Below, piece by piece: positions 34,935-44,189 of a DNA stretch of 64,000 bases. Origin of the DNA: Terriglobia bacterium (GTDB lineage Bacteria > Acidobacteriota > Terriglobia > Bryobacterales > Bryobacteraceae); assembly GCA_020073305.1 (NCBI GenBank), contig JAIQFK010000016.1:1-64000 (forward strand), given 5' to 3'. A program made the position numbers and the translations under genes. How positions within the stretch are numbered: the stretch's first letter is position 1; each line of letters opens with the position of its first letter. A model generated the notes under the pieces. The model searched no databases. It had not been told where the DNA came from and worked only from the letters and a program-made list of their open reading frames with translations.

Positions 34935-35393
34935 GTGCCCAGACTCGTTTACCGTGCAGTGGCGGCTCTTCTCGTCGCTGCCTTCACTCTCGCCGGGCAG
35001 CCGGCCGGAAACTGGAACAACGTCAAAACGCTTGCGGCTGCGACCGAGGTTCGGTTGGAAGTCTCGGGTCAGATGGTACGCGGCCGGCTGCAAGGTGTGA
35101 CGGACAACTCTGTCGTGTTGATCACATCGAAAGGCGAGGAGACGTTCGCGCGGCAGCAGATCGCCCGGATATCGCAGCGAAAGAGCGGCCATCGAGGACG
35201 GAACGCACTCATCGGCGCCGGAATCGGAGCAGGCATTGGATTTGTCGCCGCCGTAGCGACCTCGCAATGTCCACACGGGTGCATCGACTCCGGAAGGTTT
35301 CGGGCTGCTGGCGCTGGTTTGGGCGTTGTGGTCGGAGGCCTCTTGGGCGCGCTGCTCCCTACCGGCGGATGGAGGGACGTCTACAAGCCATAG
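34935..35393 (+). CDS. Small secreted protein with SH3-like domain and glycine-zipper segment
   Basis: A 152-residue protein. It has a signal peptide (about 1-20), a small beta domain (TEVRLEVSGQMVRGRLQGVTDNSVVLITSKGEETFARQQIARISQRK) like that of the two preceding paralogs but shorter, then a glycine-rich hydrophobic stretch (ALIGAGIGAGIGFVAAVA and GAGLGVVVGGLLGALLP) resembling a glycine zipper. The start is GTG five bases after GGAGG. It is probably co-transcribed with 34492. An envelope location is likely; function unknown. Confidence 0.75.
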   Translation: MPRLVYRAVAALLVAAFTLAGQPAGNWNNVKTLAAATEVRLEVSGQMVRGRLQGVTDNSVVLITSKGEETFARQQIARISQRKSGHRGRNALIGAGIGAGIGFVAAVATSQCPHGCIDSGRFRAAGAGLGVVVGGLLGALLPTGGWRDVYKP

Positions 35394-35433
35394 AAGGAAA
35401 ACCTTGGCGCGATGCCTCGAACACCTGGAGCCC

Positions 35434-36147
35434 TTATTTCTTCGACGCGGTATTGGCCGCCAGTGTTTTGTTCCGGCTCTTGTTCTTGGAGTGCCGGAGG
35501 ACACTGGTGTAGAACTCACGCGCAAAATTAATCCCTGCCGTTTCGCCGTACCAGATCAGGTAGCTCACACCGACGTTCTTAAAACCCTGCCAACTTCGCG
35601 GTGACCACTCGAGCGGAAGGCCCGCTTGGCCCACGCCGCCCAGGAAGGAGGAGGTGGAGAAGCGGCGTTGGCCGTCGTTGCTGTGCGCCACGTAGGGCGA
35701 GAGGAGCACGCCTGCCAGCCGGGCCTTGATCTTGGGGTTGTTGGAACGGACGTAGCGGTTGTCATCCCGGAACAGTACGGACGCGCCATAGGTGATGGTG
35801 TTGCCGACCATAAAGCTGCCGTAACTGCTGGCAACGCGGGTGCCGAATGGTCCCCATCCTTGACCCCACTCGTGCGGGCTGTCAATCCCCTGGCTCATGG
35901 CCCCCCCGAACGCGGCACTGAAGACCGCCAAGGGTGAGAACGTGAACGAGACGTAATAGTTGAGTCTCTCCTTCTCGGTGATCTTGTGCCAGGGTTCCGC
36001 GGTAGGTCGGGGAAGCAGTTTCAGGTACCCGGGAAGGCCCGTCGTGTCGAGAGTCGGATCCGCAATCGGCACGGTCTGCGCAGAACAGATCAAAGCACCG
36101 CACACGAGAAGCGCACACGCCAGTGTTATTTTTCCGTTCAGGGACAA
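35434..36147 (-). CDS. Hypothetical secreted protein of acidobacterial type
   Basis: A 237-residue protein with a signal peptide (GKITLACALLVCGALICSAQ) and no recognised domain. Repeated hydrophobic/glycine stretches (SFTFSPLAVFSAAFGGAMSQ, SYGSFMVGNTITYGASVLF, FLGGVGQAGLPLEW) suggest a small outer-membrane or membrane-associated fold. The start appears to be TTG at 36147; there is no better upstream codon, so the N-terminus is uncertain. Convergent with the gene ending at 35393. Confidence 0.6.
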   Translation of the reverse strand: MSLNGKITLACALLVCGALICSAQTVPIADPTLDTTGLPGYLKLLPRPTAEPWHKITEKERLNYYVSFTFSPLAVFSAAFGGAMSQGIDSPHEWGQGWGPFGTRVASSYGSFMVGNTITYGASVLFRDDNRYVRSNNPKIKARLAGVLLSPYVAHSNDGQRRFSTSSFLGGVGQAGLPLEWSPRSWQGFKNVGVSYLIWYGETAGINFAREFYTSVLRHSKNKSRNKTLAANTASKK

Positions 36148-36239
36148 GGAGGGCTCAGGATATCAGAAAACAGCTTTGATGTGGGCTTCGGGGCGGACGA
36201 GAATCCGCCTCGCCTATACTGAGGCTGGATGGTAAGAAT

Positions 36240-37961
36240 TTGAAGCCGCGATCCGTTCCGGGCTGGCTGTTGCCGCTGGCCATCGTTGTTTTGACCGGCG
36301 CCATTTACCTACCCACGCTCGGTTTTGAATTCGTCTACGACGATTACGCGCAGATTGTCGAAACCAAGCAGCTCAATTCCTGGAGGATGATCCCGCACTA
36401 TTTCACCGGCCACGTCTGGGCATGGAAAACACCGGGAGTGCCGGGACCGTACTATCGGCCCGTGTTCCTGTTGTGGCTGCTGGCGAATCAACTGTTCTTT
36501 GGACTGTCACCTTTGTGGTGGCATCTGACCAGTGTTCTGACGCACCTGGGGGTCACCCTGCTGGTCTATGCATTGGCCACAAAGCTGAGCGGCGATCGCT
36601 GGGTGGGTGCGATTGCCTCGCTGCTGTTCGGTGTTCATCCGGCGCATCTAGAGAGCGTGGCCTGGGTGTCCGGCATCACCGACCCTCTGCTGGCGGTGTT
36701 TCTGCTAGGGGCCATGCTGTGCTATTTGCGGCGCGAACCTAAGTGGCAACTGGCGTCTCTTGCGCTCTATGGCATCGCGTTGCTGGAAAAGGAAACGGCA
36801 GTCATTTTGCCATGTCTGATCTTCGCGCATGCGTGGCTGTTTGACACTCCGGCGAAAGCGAGCGTCCATTCACGCCTCAAACTGTCCACGGCGGCGGCCC
36901 TGCCCTCCATCTTCCTCACGAGCATCTACCTGGGCCTCAGGTTGAGTGTCTTGCATGCACTTAGCATAGTGATCACCCCGGTTCCCTGGCGCGACATGGC
37001 CTTCACCTGGCCCTCGATGTTTGTTTTCTATCTGCGCCATCTGGTGTGGCCCGGCGGCTTGAGCGTGTTGTACAGTCTGCCGGTGCTCCATCGGCCGGAC
37101 CTCTGGCATTTTGCCGTCCCTTGCCTCATTCTTGCGGCCGTCGCAAGTGTCCTCGTGCTGTGGTCCTTGCGGTCGCCTGTGGCAGCCTTCAGTTCACTGA
37201 TCCTGTTTCTTCCTCTATTGCCGGCTATGAATTTGCGTACCTTCGCCCGTGTCGAGGTAGTTCACGACCGCTATCTGTACCTGCCATCCATCGGCTTTGC
37301 GATCCTTGTTGCGCTGGCCCTCCGAAACATTCGAGTAGGGCCTCGCCGCCTAGCGGGACACCCTGTCCTTCAGTGGGCACTGCTGCTTCTGCTCTCGAGC
37401 GGGCTCGCGTTCGGCGTCATCCAGCAGGGGCAGTACTGGTCCAATAACCTCAGCCTCTTCACCCGGGCAGTGTCCGTCGCTCCGAATAACGAGATCGCCA
37501 ACCAATGTCTGGGGACGGCTCTGCTGTTGCACGGCCGGACCGCCGACGCAGTTCCTTATTACATGCGCGCTCTCGAATCGAATCCAAACATGCCGGACGC
37601 CCAGTACTCACTCGGCCGCTGCTTCTATGAGCTGGGCATGTACGCGGACTCCGAAGCCCATTTCGAACGCGCTGCTTCCTTGCAGCCCTATAACTCCAAG
37701 CCATACCTCTACTACGGCCTGGCGAAATTCCGGGAAGGACAACTGGACCTTGCCGAGCGGGCGCTTCGGTATGCTATCCGCATCAAGGGACCGGATGACT
37801 ACCGCGAGTATCATCTGTCCTTGGGATTAGTTCTCCAGCAGAAAGGCGCTTTTCCGGAAGCCCTGCGCGAGTTCGAAGCGGAAGCCCTTGAGAACCCCGA
37901 TCCATCTAAGGCCCTTCAACACATCGCGGAGGTGCAGGGCATGTCGCGGAGTAGACGATAG
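36240..37961 (+). CDS. TMTC/GT-C-like membrane glycosyltransferase with C-terminal TPR repeats
   Basis: A 573-residue protein. About ten membrane segments fill residues 9-395. The first extracytoplasmic loop has FVYDDYAQIVE (about 30), the acidic DDY motif of GT-C enzymes, and later HPAHLESVAWVSGITDPL and VVHDRYLYLPSIGF match the DUF1736/TMTC-type proteins. Residues about 405-560 carry four TPR units (NEIANQCLGTALLLHGRTADAV, PDAQYSLGRCFYELGMYADSEAHF and so on). It may move a sugar from a lipid carrier onto a protein or glycan. The start is TTG at 36240, because an ATG 11 bases earlier runs into a stop. Confidence 0.8.
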   Translation: MKPRSVPGWLLPLAIVVLTGAIYLPTLGFEFVYDDYAQIVETKQLNSWRMIPHYFTGHVWAWKTPGVPGPYYRPVFLLWLLANQLFFGLSPLWWHLTSVLTHLGVTLLVYALATKLSGDRWVGAIASLLFGVHPAHLESVAWVSGITDPLLAVFLLGAMLCYLRREPKWQLASLALYGIALLEKETAVILPCLIFAHAWLFDTPAKASVHSRLKLSTAAALPSIFLTSIYLGLRLSVLHALSIVITPVPWRDMAFTWPSMFVFYLRHLVWPGGLSVLYSLPVLHRPDLWHFAVPCLILAAVASVLVLWSLRSPVAAFSSLILFLPLLPAMNLRTFARVEVVHDRYLYLPSIGFAILVALALRNIRVGPRRLAGHPVLQWALLLLLSSGLAFGVIQQGQYWSNNLSLFTRAVSVAPNNEIANQCLGTALLLHGRTADAVPYYMRALESNPNMPDAQYSLGRCFYELGMYADSEAHFERAASLQPYNSKPYLYYGLAKFREGQLDLAERALRYAIRIKGPDDYREYHLSLGLVLQQKGAFPEALREFEAEALENPDPSKALQHIAEVQGMSRSRR

Positions 37962-38210
37962 CCAGCCCTGGGTAAGTGAGGCCGTAATCCACTGTGCCAA
38001 CTTACCCGCGCAGAGCCCACAATCACGCCGGTTTAAACCGGGAGAATACCCTATCGCTGAGACCAGGCTGCTTCGACGCTGGGGCGTCCTAGTACCTGGA
38101 GCCGTACTCTAGACCTTGCCCGCATCGCCATGTACACAAATAATAGTTCGTATGCTCGTCAACGAGCTTCAGGGCAAGAGAAGTTAATCTCGGAAGGAGA
38201 ACCCGTCACC

Positions 38211-38837
38211 ATGTTGCGCCGCCTCTTAATCTTGATCGCAGTGAGCCTTATCGTCACTTTTTCTGCGACCGCTGACATCGTTCCGTTTCTTGATACCGTC
38301 GTCGATCTAGGCGGTGGCGATTTCGGATTCAACTACGCCATTAATGTGTCGGGGGTCGAGCGTCTCGATCCGACCGCCACAAATGGTTTGACTTGCGGTG
38401 GTGCCGCATGCAATCCGGCTGGAACGTTCTTTACTATCTACGACATCCCTGACTTCGTCGGCACAGGTGCGGTGTTGCCCTCCGGCTGGGGTGTGTCAGT
38501 TCAGTTGACGGGTTTGACGCCATTCAATGCCGGAGTCCCGGACGGAAGTCTGATGGAGAACGTCACCTTCACTTATACAGGTCCGGTTATAAACGGTCCT
38601 GTTGACATTTCCGGATTCCAGATCATTTCTACCTCGAACGCCGTAGCTCCCGGCAGTTACTCGAGCCAGGCGACGAATAACACCGCGGATCTCCTCAACG
38701 GTACAACCGATTTTGCGTTCGGCTCCGTTTCTGTCCCAAAAGCCAGCGCCGTGCCCGAGCCCGCGTCTACTGCCATTCTGCTTAGCGGTGGCTTGATCGG
38801 TCTCGCGCTCGTCCGTAAGCGCTTCACCCGGCAGTAG
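38211..38837 (+). CDS. PEP-CTERM sorting domain protein
   Basis: A 208-residue secreted protein with a signal peptide (LRRLLILIAVSLIVTFSATA), a beta-rich middle part and the C-terminal tripartite sorting signal VPEPAS - hydrophobic helix - RKRF. Such proteins are recognised by an exosortase, which is not in this window, and are linked to exopolysaccharide production. I start at 38211, preceded by GGAAGGAGA; an in-frame ATG at 38130 would add 27 polar residues before the signal peptide. A single pair of cysteines (LTCGGAACNP) may form a disulfide. Confidence 0.85.
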   Translation: MLRRLLILIAVSLIVTFSATADIVPFLDTVVDLGGGDFGFNYAINVSGVERLDPTATNGLTCGGAACNPAGTFFTIYDIPDFVGTGAVLPSGWGVSVQLTGLTPFNAGVPDGSLMENVTFTYTGPVINGPVDISGFQIISTSNAVAPGSYSSQATNNTADLLNGTTDFAFGSVSVPKASAVPEPASTAILLSGGLIGLALVRKRFTRQ

Positions 38838-39045
38838 AACCATTTCCTCGCGAGCGCGGCTCGATACCAGTTTCTTGAGCCGCGCCTCTCCCTAAGATTC
38901 TTGGTTGGTCTCGCGTTTCATCTCCTCAGACAACCCACACGAATTCGACATTAACGCCACATTGATGTAAGCTCACCTGCAACGAATCAGTCAGGCTTGT
39001 GACCGGCGCTCTTGCGGATCAGTCTCACTGAGCTTACGAGTTGCC

Positions 39046-40254
39046 GTGGCTAAGAAGAGTGATATTCATTCCGCCGATCTTCTCGGGTTCAGCCGGCTGG
39101 CCGTCGACGCCACTGCGGGGATCACTGCGCTGGCAGAGGCGCTGCACCACAACATCGCTCTTGCCCCTGGAATCTTCGATACGCCGGCACAGGGGCCCGC
39201 CGGTGGCATCGCGGGGCTGGTTTACGAGAGCATCCGCTCGGTGACCGGGTTGGTGAGTGGCGGGATTGAGGCTACTCTCGCCCCGCTTGTGCCCATGCTG
39301 AAGGAAAAGCGTTCGCCACCCGAACGGCAAGCCGTGCTGGCGGCGCTGAACGGCGTGATGGGTGACTATCTGGCTGCCACTGACAATCCGCTCGCCATTT
39401 CCATGCGGTTGCGCCGTGCGGGCAAGCCGTTAACGCTCGAACGGGAAGCTCTGGCCGGTTCGATTCCCCGATTCAACGGCAAGCTGGCCGTACTGGCGCA
39501 TGGGCTATGCATGAATGATCTGCAGTGGACGCGAAAGCGGCACAACCATGGGGCGGCGCTGGCCCGCGACCTGGGATACACGCCGGTGCATCTGCACTAT
39601 AACAGTGGTCTGCATATCTCCACGAACGGGCAGTCCTTCGCCACGTTGCTTGAGGCCCTTCTCGAGCAATGGCCTGCACCGCTCGAAGAGTTCGTAATCG
39701 TCGCCCATAGTATGGGAGGACTGGTGTCACGCAGCGCGTATCATTACGCCACGGTAGCGCAGCACAAGTGGCCAGCGCGTCTTCGCAAGATCGTCTTCCT
39801 TGGCACGCCGCACCACGGTACGCCCCTGGAGGTGGTGGCTAACTGGGTGAATGGGGCCTTGGATCTAAGCCCCTACACGGCTGCCTTCACTCGTCTGGCT
39901 AACGTTCGCAGCGCCGGCATCACCGATCTGCGCTACGGCAATCTACTGGACGACGATTGGCACGGGCGTGATCGCTTCGAGCACGCGGGAGACCTGCGGC
40001 GCCCCATGCCCCTGCCAGAAGGAGTACCGTGTTACGCGATTGCCGCGACCGGGGAAAAGACCGGCGACCGGGACGATGAGCTTCTTGGAGATGGGATCGT
40101 GCCCGTCAACAGCGCTCTGGGCCGGCACAGTGACCCTGCAATGACCTTGTCATTCGGCGAGTCCCGGCAATGGATCGGCCATAACATGAACCACTTTGAA
40201 CTGCTCAGCAAGCCTGCAGTGTATGAGCAGATCAAGAGGTGGCTCGAGGTTTAG
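39046..40254 (+). CDS. Alpha/beta hydrolase, lipase-like (PGAP1-type)
   Basis: A 402-residue protein. Residues about 145-400 have the alpha/beta hydrolase fold: LAVLAHGLCMND (oxyanion strand), the nucleophile elbow VIVAHSMGGLVSR (about 222-234, serine in HSMGG), FLGTPHHGTPLEV, and a C-terminal IGHNMNHFELLSKPAVYEQI that could supply the histidine. An aspartate in LGDGIVPV (about 347) fits the third residue. The N-terminal 140 residues are helical and of unknown role. There is no signal peptide, so a cytoplasmic esterase or lipase is expected. The start is GTG with no strong ribosome-binding site. Confidence 0.82.
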   Translation: MAKKSDIHSADLLGFSRLAVDATAGITALAEALHHNIALAPGIFDTPAQGPAGGIAGLVYESIRSVTGLVSGGIEATLAPLVPMLKEKRSPPERQAVLAALNGVMGDYLAATDNPLAISMRLRRAGKPLTLEREALAGSIPRFNGKLAVLAHGLCMNDLQWTRKRHNHGAALARDLGYTPVHLHYNSGLHISTNGQSFATLLEALLEQWPAPLEEFVIVAHSMGGLVSRSAYHYATVAQHKWPARLRKIVFLGTPHHGTPLEVVANWVNGALDLSPYTAAFTRLANVRSAGITDLRYGNLLDDDWHGRDRFEHAGDLRRPMPLPEGVPCYAIAATGEKTGDRDDELLGDGIVPVNSALGRHSDPAMTLSFGESRQWIGHNMNHFELLSKPAVYEQIKRWLEV

Positions 40255-40329
40255 TGGCGTAGCATCCACCGGCGTCTCGGCACAGCGGTCGGCCGCGGAC
40301 CGGGCGCTCTGCCAAACTAAAATGAAACT

Positions 40330-41187
40330 GTGCCCTGCGAGATCCGCCACGCCGAGGCCCGCGGCATTCTCACCCCTACCTGCGGCTTTATTGCTGAGGC
40401 GGGATTCACGCATTCGCTCTCGCCGGCGCGGAATTGCACGTTCGGTTGCACCTATTGCTATGTGCCGACCATGGGCATCTACGGCGGCCTGAAACCGGCC
40501 GACTGGCAGCACTGGGGGCGCTTCACCACGTTCAAAGCGAACGCGGCCGAGCTGCTCGAAAAGGCGCTGCGGCCGGACCAGATCATCTACTGTTCGCCGC
40601 TGGTCGATCCGTATCAGCCCGCCGAAGCGGAAGAGCGCCTAATGCCACGCATGCTCGACGCGCTGATCGCGCACCCGCCGCGCGTCTTCGTAATCCAGAC
40701 CCGCGGGCCACTCATCCTGCGCGATCTCGAAAAACTCGAAGCGCTCAACGCGCTCACCCGGCTGCGCGTCAGTTTTTCCATCACCACCGACCGCGACGAC
40801 GTGCGCCAGCTCTACGAGCCGCTCTGCGCGTCGATTCCGGAACGCATCTGCGTGGTGCGCCGTCTGCGCGAACGAGGCATCGCGACTTATGCCACGCTCG
40901 CGCCGTTGTTGCCGTCGAATCCGGAAGAGCTCGTCGACATGGTGATCGAGGCCACCGACCGCGACATCGTCGCCGACCCATTTCACGTGCGCGCCATCAA
41001 GCGCTCGGGCGCCACCACTCGGCACGCCGCGCGCCGCATCAGCGAGAAGCGCGGGTATATACAATGGCATGAGCCGGAGTTTCAGGCGGAAATGGTGGAG
41101 AGGATGCGACGCCGCGCCGAGCGCGCCGGGCGGCGGTTCGGCACCGGGACGCGCGCTTTCGGATGGCTGGCGGAGGTGAACCCATGA
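40330..41187 (+). CDS. Radical SAM protein of the SPL/Rv2578c type
   Basis: A 285-residue radical SAM protein. The CTFGCTYCY motif (about 36-44, C-x3-C-x2-C) binds the 4Fe-4S cluster that cleaves S-adenosylmethionine. LTPTCGFIAEAGFTHSLSPARN before it and IYCSPLVDPYQPAE, VFVIQTRGPLILRD, VSFSITTDRDDVRQLYEP after it are typical of the COG1533 family related to spore photoproduct lyase. The substrate is not known for this branch. The start is GTG. It overlaps the aldehyde dehydrogenase gene by ATGA. Confidence 0.85.
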   Translation: MPCEIRHAEARGILTPTCGFIAEAGFTHSLSPARNCTFGCTYCYVPTMGIYGGLKPADWQHWGRFTTFKANAAELLEKALRPDQIIYCSPLVDPYQPAEAEERLMPRMLDALIAHPPRVFVIQTRGPLILRDLEKLEALNALTRLRVSFSITTDRDDVRQLYEPLCASIPERICVVRRLRERGIATYATLAPLLPSNPEELVDMVIEATDRDIVADPFHVRAIKRSGATTRHAARRISEKRGYIQWHEPEFQAEMVERMRRRAERAGRRFGTGTRAFGWLAEVNP

Positions 41188-42722
41188 ACGTCGCCGAGAC
41201 AAACACGGCAAGAGTGGAACGGATTCTGGAGAGCCTGGAAATCGAGCCCATCAACTCCGGGGCATGCGGAGGCGAATGGATCCCTGTCCCGATGGGGCCT
41301 GAGCTGGATTCCAGCAATCCTGCCGACGGCTCGCTGATCGCGAAAGTGCAGACGGCCGGGCCGCGCGAATACGAGCGCGTGGTGAAACGGGCTCTCGAAG
41401 CATTCGAGGGCTGGCGCATGACGCCGGCGCCGAAACGCGGCGAGATCGTGCGCGAGATCGGCGACGAACTGCGGCAGCGCAAAGCCGACCTGGGCGCGCT
41501 GGTCACGCTCGAGATGGGAAAGATCCTGGCCGAAGGGCTGGGTGAAGTGCAGGAGATGATCGACATCGCCGATTTCGCCGTAGGCCTCTCGCGGCAGCTC
41601 TACGGCCTCACCATGCACAGTGAGCGCCCCGGCCACCGCATGTACGAGCAATGGCATCCGCTGGGAGTAATGGGTGTGGTCAGCGCCTTCAACTTCCCGG
41701 TGGCGGTGTGGGCCTGGAACGCCATGATTGCGGCGGTGTGCGGCGATTGCGTGCTCTGGAAACCGTCGTCCAAGACTCCGCTGACAGCCATCGCCGTGCA
41801 GAAAATCTGCAACCGCGTGTTCGAGCGGCATGGCTTGCGCGGCGTCTTCAATCTGGTGATCGGAGAGGGCCGCACGGTGGGCGAGAGCCTGATCGAGGAC
41901 CGGCGCGTGCCGCTGGTGAGCTTCACCGGTTCCACGCAGGCGGGCCGTCACGTGGCGGAAGCGGTGGCGCGCCGCCTGGGCCGCACCATCCTCGAACTGG
42001 GAGGCAACAACGCCATCATTGTGATGAACGACGCGAATCTCGACCTGGCGCTGCGCGCGGTGGTGTTCGGCAGCGTCGGCACCGCGGGCCAGCGCTGCAC
42101 CACTACGCGGCGCCTGTTCCTGCAGCACGGGATTGCGGCGCGCATGACCGAAGCGCTGATCGCGGCGTATAAACAGGTCAAGATCGGCAACCCGCTCGAC
42201 GAAACGACGGCGATGGGTCCGCTGGTATCGCGCGAGGCCGTTTCCGACATGCTGCGCGGCCTTGAGACCATCCAGCAGCAGGGTGGCGAGATTCTTTACG
42301 GCGGCCGCCACCTGGGCGGCAATTTTGTCGAGCCGGCGCTGGTGCGCGCCAAGCCGGGCCTGCCCATTATGAGCGAGGAAATCTTCGCGCCGATCCTGTA
42401 CCTGGTCGAGTTCAACAGTCTGGAGAACGCCATCGACCAGCACAATGCCGTGCCGCAGGGCCTGTCATCTGCCATGTTCACCACGAACCTCATCTCGGCC
42501 GAGACCTTCCTGAGCCATCGCGGCAGCGATTGCGGCATCGCCAACATTAACATCGGGACCAGCGGCGCGGAAATCGGCGGCGCCTTCGGCGGCGAAAAGG
42601 AAACCGGCGGCGGGCGCGAAGCCGGCAGTGATTCCTGGAAGGCCTACATGCGCCGCCAGACCAACACCCTCAACTGGTCGTCCGATCTGCCGCTGGCGCA
42701 GGGGATCAAGTTTCAGTTGTGA
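41184..42722 (+). CDS. Aldehyde dehydrogenase, ALDH7-type (aminoadipate semialdehyde/piperideine-6-carboxylate dehydrogenase-like)
   Basis: A 512-residue NAD(P)-dependent aldehyde dehydrogenase. Motifs are FNFPVAVWAWNAMIAAVCGD (about 170), GSTQAGRHVAEAVARR, the general base in ELGGNNAII (about 270) and the catalytic cysteine in TAGQRCTTTRRLF (about 303). FGGEKETGGGREAGSDSWKAYMRRQT near the end is diagnostic of the ALDH7/AmaB group, which oxidises alpha-aminoadipate semialdehyde in lysine breakdown. I start at 41184; an in-frame ATG at 41163 would extend deep into the radical SAM gene, and GGAGG lies between them. The overlapping start implies coupling to the upstream gene. Confidence 0.9.
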   Translation: MNVAETNTARVERILESLEIEPINSGACGGEWIPVPMGPELDSSNPADGSLIAKVQTAGPREYERVVKRALEAFEGWRMTPAPKRGEIVREIGDELRQRKADLGALVTLEMGKILAEGLGEVQEMIDIADFAVGLSRQLYGLTMHSERPGHRMYEQWHPLGVMGVVSAFNFPVAVWAWNAMIAAVCGDCVLWKPSSKTPLTAIAVQKICNRVFERHGLRGVFNLVIGEGRTVGESLIEDRRVPLVSFTGSTQAGRHVAEAVARRLGRTILELGGNNAIIVMNDANLDLALRAVVFGSVGTAGQRCTTTRRLFLQHGIAARMTEALIAAYKQVKIGNPLDETTAMGPLVSREAVSDMLRGLETIQQQGGEILYGGRHLGGNFVEPALVRAKPGLPIMSEEIFAPILYLVEFNSLENAIDQHNAVPQGLSSAMFTTNLISAETFLSHRGSDCGIANINIGTSGAEIGGAFGGEKETGGGREAGSDSWKAYMRRQTNTLNWSSDLPLAQGIKFQL

Positions 42723-42819
42723 GGGGGGAGCGGCGGGAACCTGTTCTCCCATCCCGGTGTCCAATTAGGTTGGGGCGGCTTGTGCCCTGGAAGTGCTAGA
42801 ATCAGTCAGGATCTCGGCT

Positions 42820-43494
42820 ATGGCCAGTTCCGTTCTGGGCTTGAATTCGCAAGGGTTCCCAAGGGACGCAGAGGGCTGCGTTTCGCCCGCCGAGCAGCGC
42901 CGCGAGGACGAGGATCTGGTTCGCAAGCTGCGTGCCGGTGAGGAAGCCGCCTACGAAACCTTGCTCCAGCGTTTTCAGCAGCCGGTCTATAACCTGGCCT
43001 TCCGGCTGCTGAATGAACCCGGCGACGCGTCTGACGTCGTGCAAGAAGTCTTTCTAAAAGTCTTCCGCAATGTCGGACATTTCCGCCATCAGAGCAGCCT
43101 GAAGACCTGGATCTATCGCATCACGGTGAACGAAGCCCACAACCAGCGGCGCTGGTTTTTCCGCCATCGCAGCCGCGAGGTGGGCCTCGATGACGAGCCG
43201 GAGGAATCCCGCTACCGGGCCCTTCCGGATGGCACGCGGTCACCCTTCGATTATGCTTTTGACCGCGAGAAACACGTACTGATTGAGAACGCGCTCGCCC
43301 GGATCAATCCGTTGTTCCGCGAAGTGGTTGTGCTGCGCGATATCGAGGATCTGAGCTACGAAGAGATCGCCGATGTCTTGCAGATTTCGCTGGGAACGGT
43401 GAAATCGAGGATCATGCGGGGACGCGAAGCGTTGAGGGAGGAGTTGACCGCGAGAATGGCGCCTGAGGCGGCCTTGCGGTGGGCTCCCGAGTAG
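42820..43494 (+). CDS. ECF-type RNA polymerase sigma factor
   Basis: A 224-residue sigma factor. Region 2 is YETLLQRFQQPVYNLAFRLLNEPGDASDVVQEVFLKVFRNV (about 45-85), followed by LKTWIYRITVNEAHNQRR. Region 4 is PLFREVVVLRDIEDLSYEEIADVLQISLGTVKSRIMRGREALR (about 165-210). No region 3 is present. A longer linker between regions (RHRSREVGLDDEPEESRYRALPDGTRSPFDYAFD) is typical of the SigE/RpoE-like group of Acidobacteria. The gene is followed five bases later by a zinc-finger anti-sigma gene, which should hold it inactive until a signal arrives. Confidence 0.93.
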   Translation: MASSVLGLNSQGFPRDAEGCVSPAEQRREDEDLVRKLRAGEEAAYETLLQRFQQPVYNLAFRLLNEPGDASDVVQEVFLKVFRNVGHFRHQSSLKTWIYRITVNEAHNQRRWFFRHRSREVGLDDEPEESRYRALPDGTRSPFDYAFDREKHVLIENALARINPLFREVVVLRDIEDLSYEEIADVLQISLGTVKSRIMRGREALREELTARMAPEAALRWAPE

Positions 43495-43499
43495 CTGGT

Positions 43500-44177
43500 A
43501 TGAACTGCGAAAAGGTGCGAAAAACATTGTCGGCGTTCCTGGATAGCAATCTGGCCCCGAAACGGTTCGATACGATGACTCAGCACCTGGCGCAATGCCG
43601 GGATTGCTCGAGTTATGCCAAGGAACTAGGCGACTTGCATTCGGCTCTGCGCAGTCTGCCTGCGGTCGAGCCGCCCGCACTTCTGGGTACGGAGCTGCAG
43701 GTATTGGCTTCGCGGGAGCGGATGCGGCAGCTTTCCCGCGGCACGTACACGGCGCTGTTCCATTTCCGGATGGCGGAAATGCACCTGTTTTTCGACAACC
43801 TGATGCGCCCCATCGCCATCCCGTTTGCCGGCGGCCTGGTTTCGGCGGTGTTCCTTTTCACCATGCTGATGCCGACGCTGCAATTCCCGCATTTGACACG
43901 GAATGACGTACCCAGCGGGCTGTTCACGCAGTCGGTAGCCACCGTGGACACCCTTCCGCCCTTCGGGTTCAGCGGAGACAATTTCGTGGTGCAGGTGATG
44001 CTCGATGAACAAGGATACGTGGTGGATTACAAGCTGCCCGACAATGTCAGCTCCAAGCTGCGGAATGACATCGCCAACATGATTCTGTTCACCAAGTTCG
44101 AGCCGGCCACTGCGTACGGCGTGCCCATCGCGGCCAAAGTGGTGGTTTCTTTCCGCCGCATCGACGTAAAAGGCTGA
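43500..44177 (+). CDS. Zinc-finger anti-sigma factor with membrane helix and TonB-C-like domain
   Basis: A 225-residue protein. The N-terminal zf-HC2 zinc site has MNCEKVRKTLSAFLDSNL and HLAQCRDC (the HxxxCxxC motif, about 28-35). A membrane segment lies at about 105-122. The periplasmic part (about 150-225: DNFVVQVMLDEQGYVVDYKLPDN...FTKFEPATAYGVPIAAKVVVSFRRI) looks like a TonB C-terminal-type domain, which is unusual for anti-sigma factors and might sense envelope state. The ATG at 43500 follows the sigma gene stop by five bases, so the two form one operon. Confidence 0.87.
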   Translation: MNCEKVRKTLSAFLDSNLAPKRFDTMTQHLAQCRDCSSYAKELGDLHSALRSLPAVEPPALLGTELQVLASRERMRQLSRGTYTALFHFRMAEMHLFFDNLMRPIAIPFAGGLVSAVFLFTMLMPTLQFPHLTRNDVPSGLFTQSVATVDTLPPFGFSGDNFVVQVMLDEQGYVVDYKLPDNVSSKLRNDIANMILFTKFEPATAYGVPIAAKVVVSFRRIDVKG

Positions 44178-44189
44178 GCCCGCGGCTTC

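Noticed and set aside
41082-42443. 453-codon minus-strand frame opposite the aldehyde dehydrogenase
   Set aside because: Shadow of the ALDH7-type gene, whose catalytic motifs are unambiguous on the plus strand.
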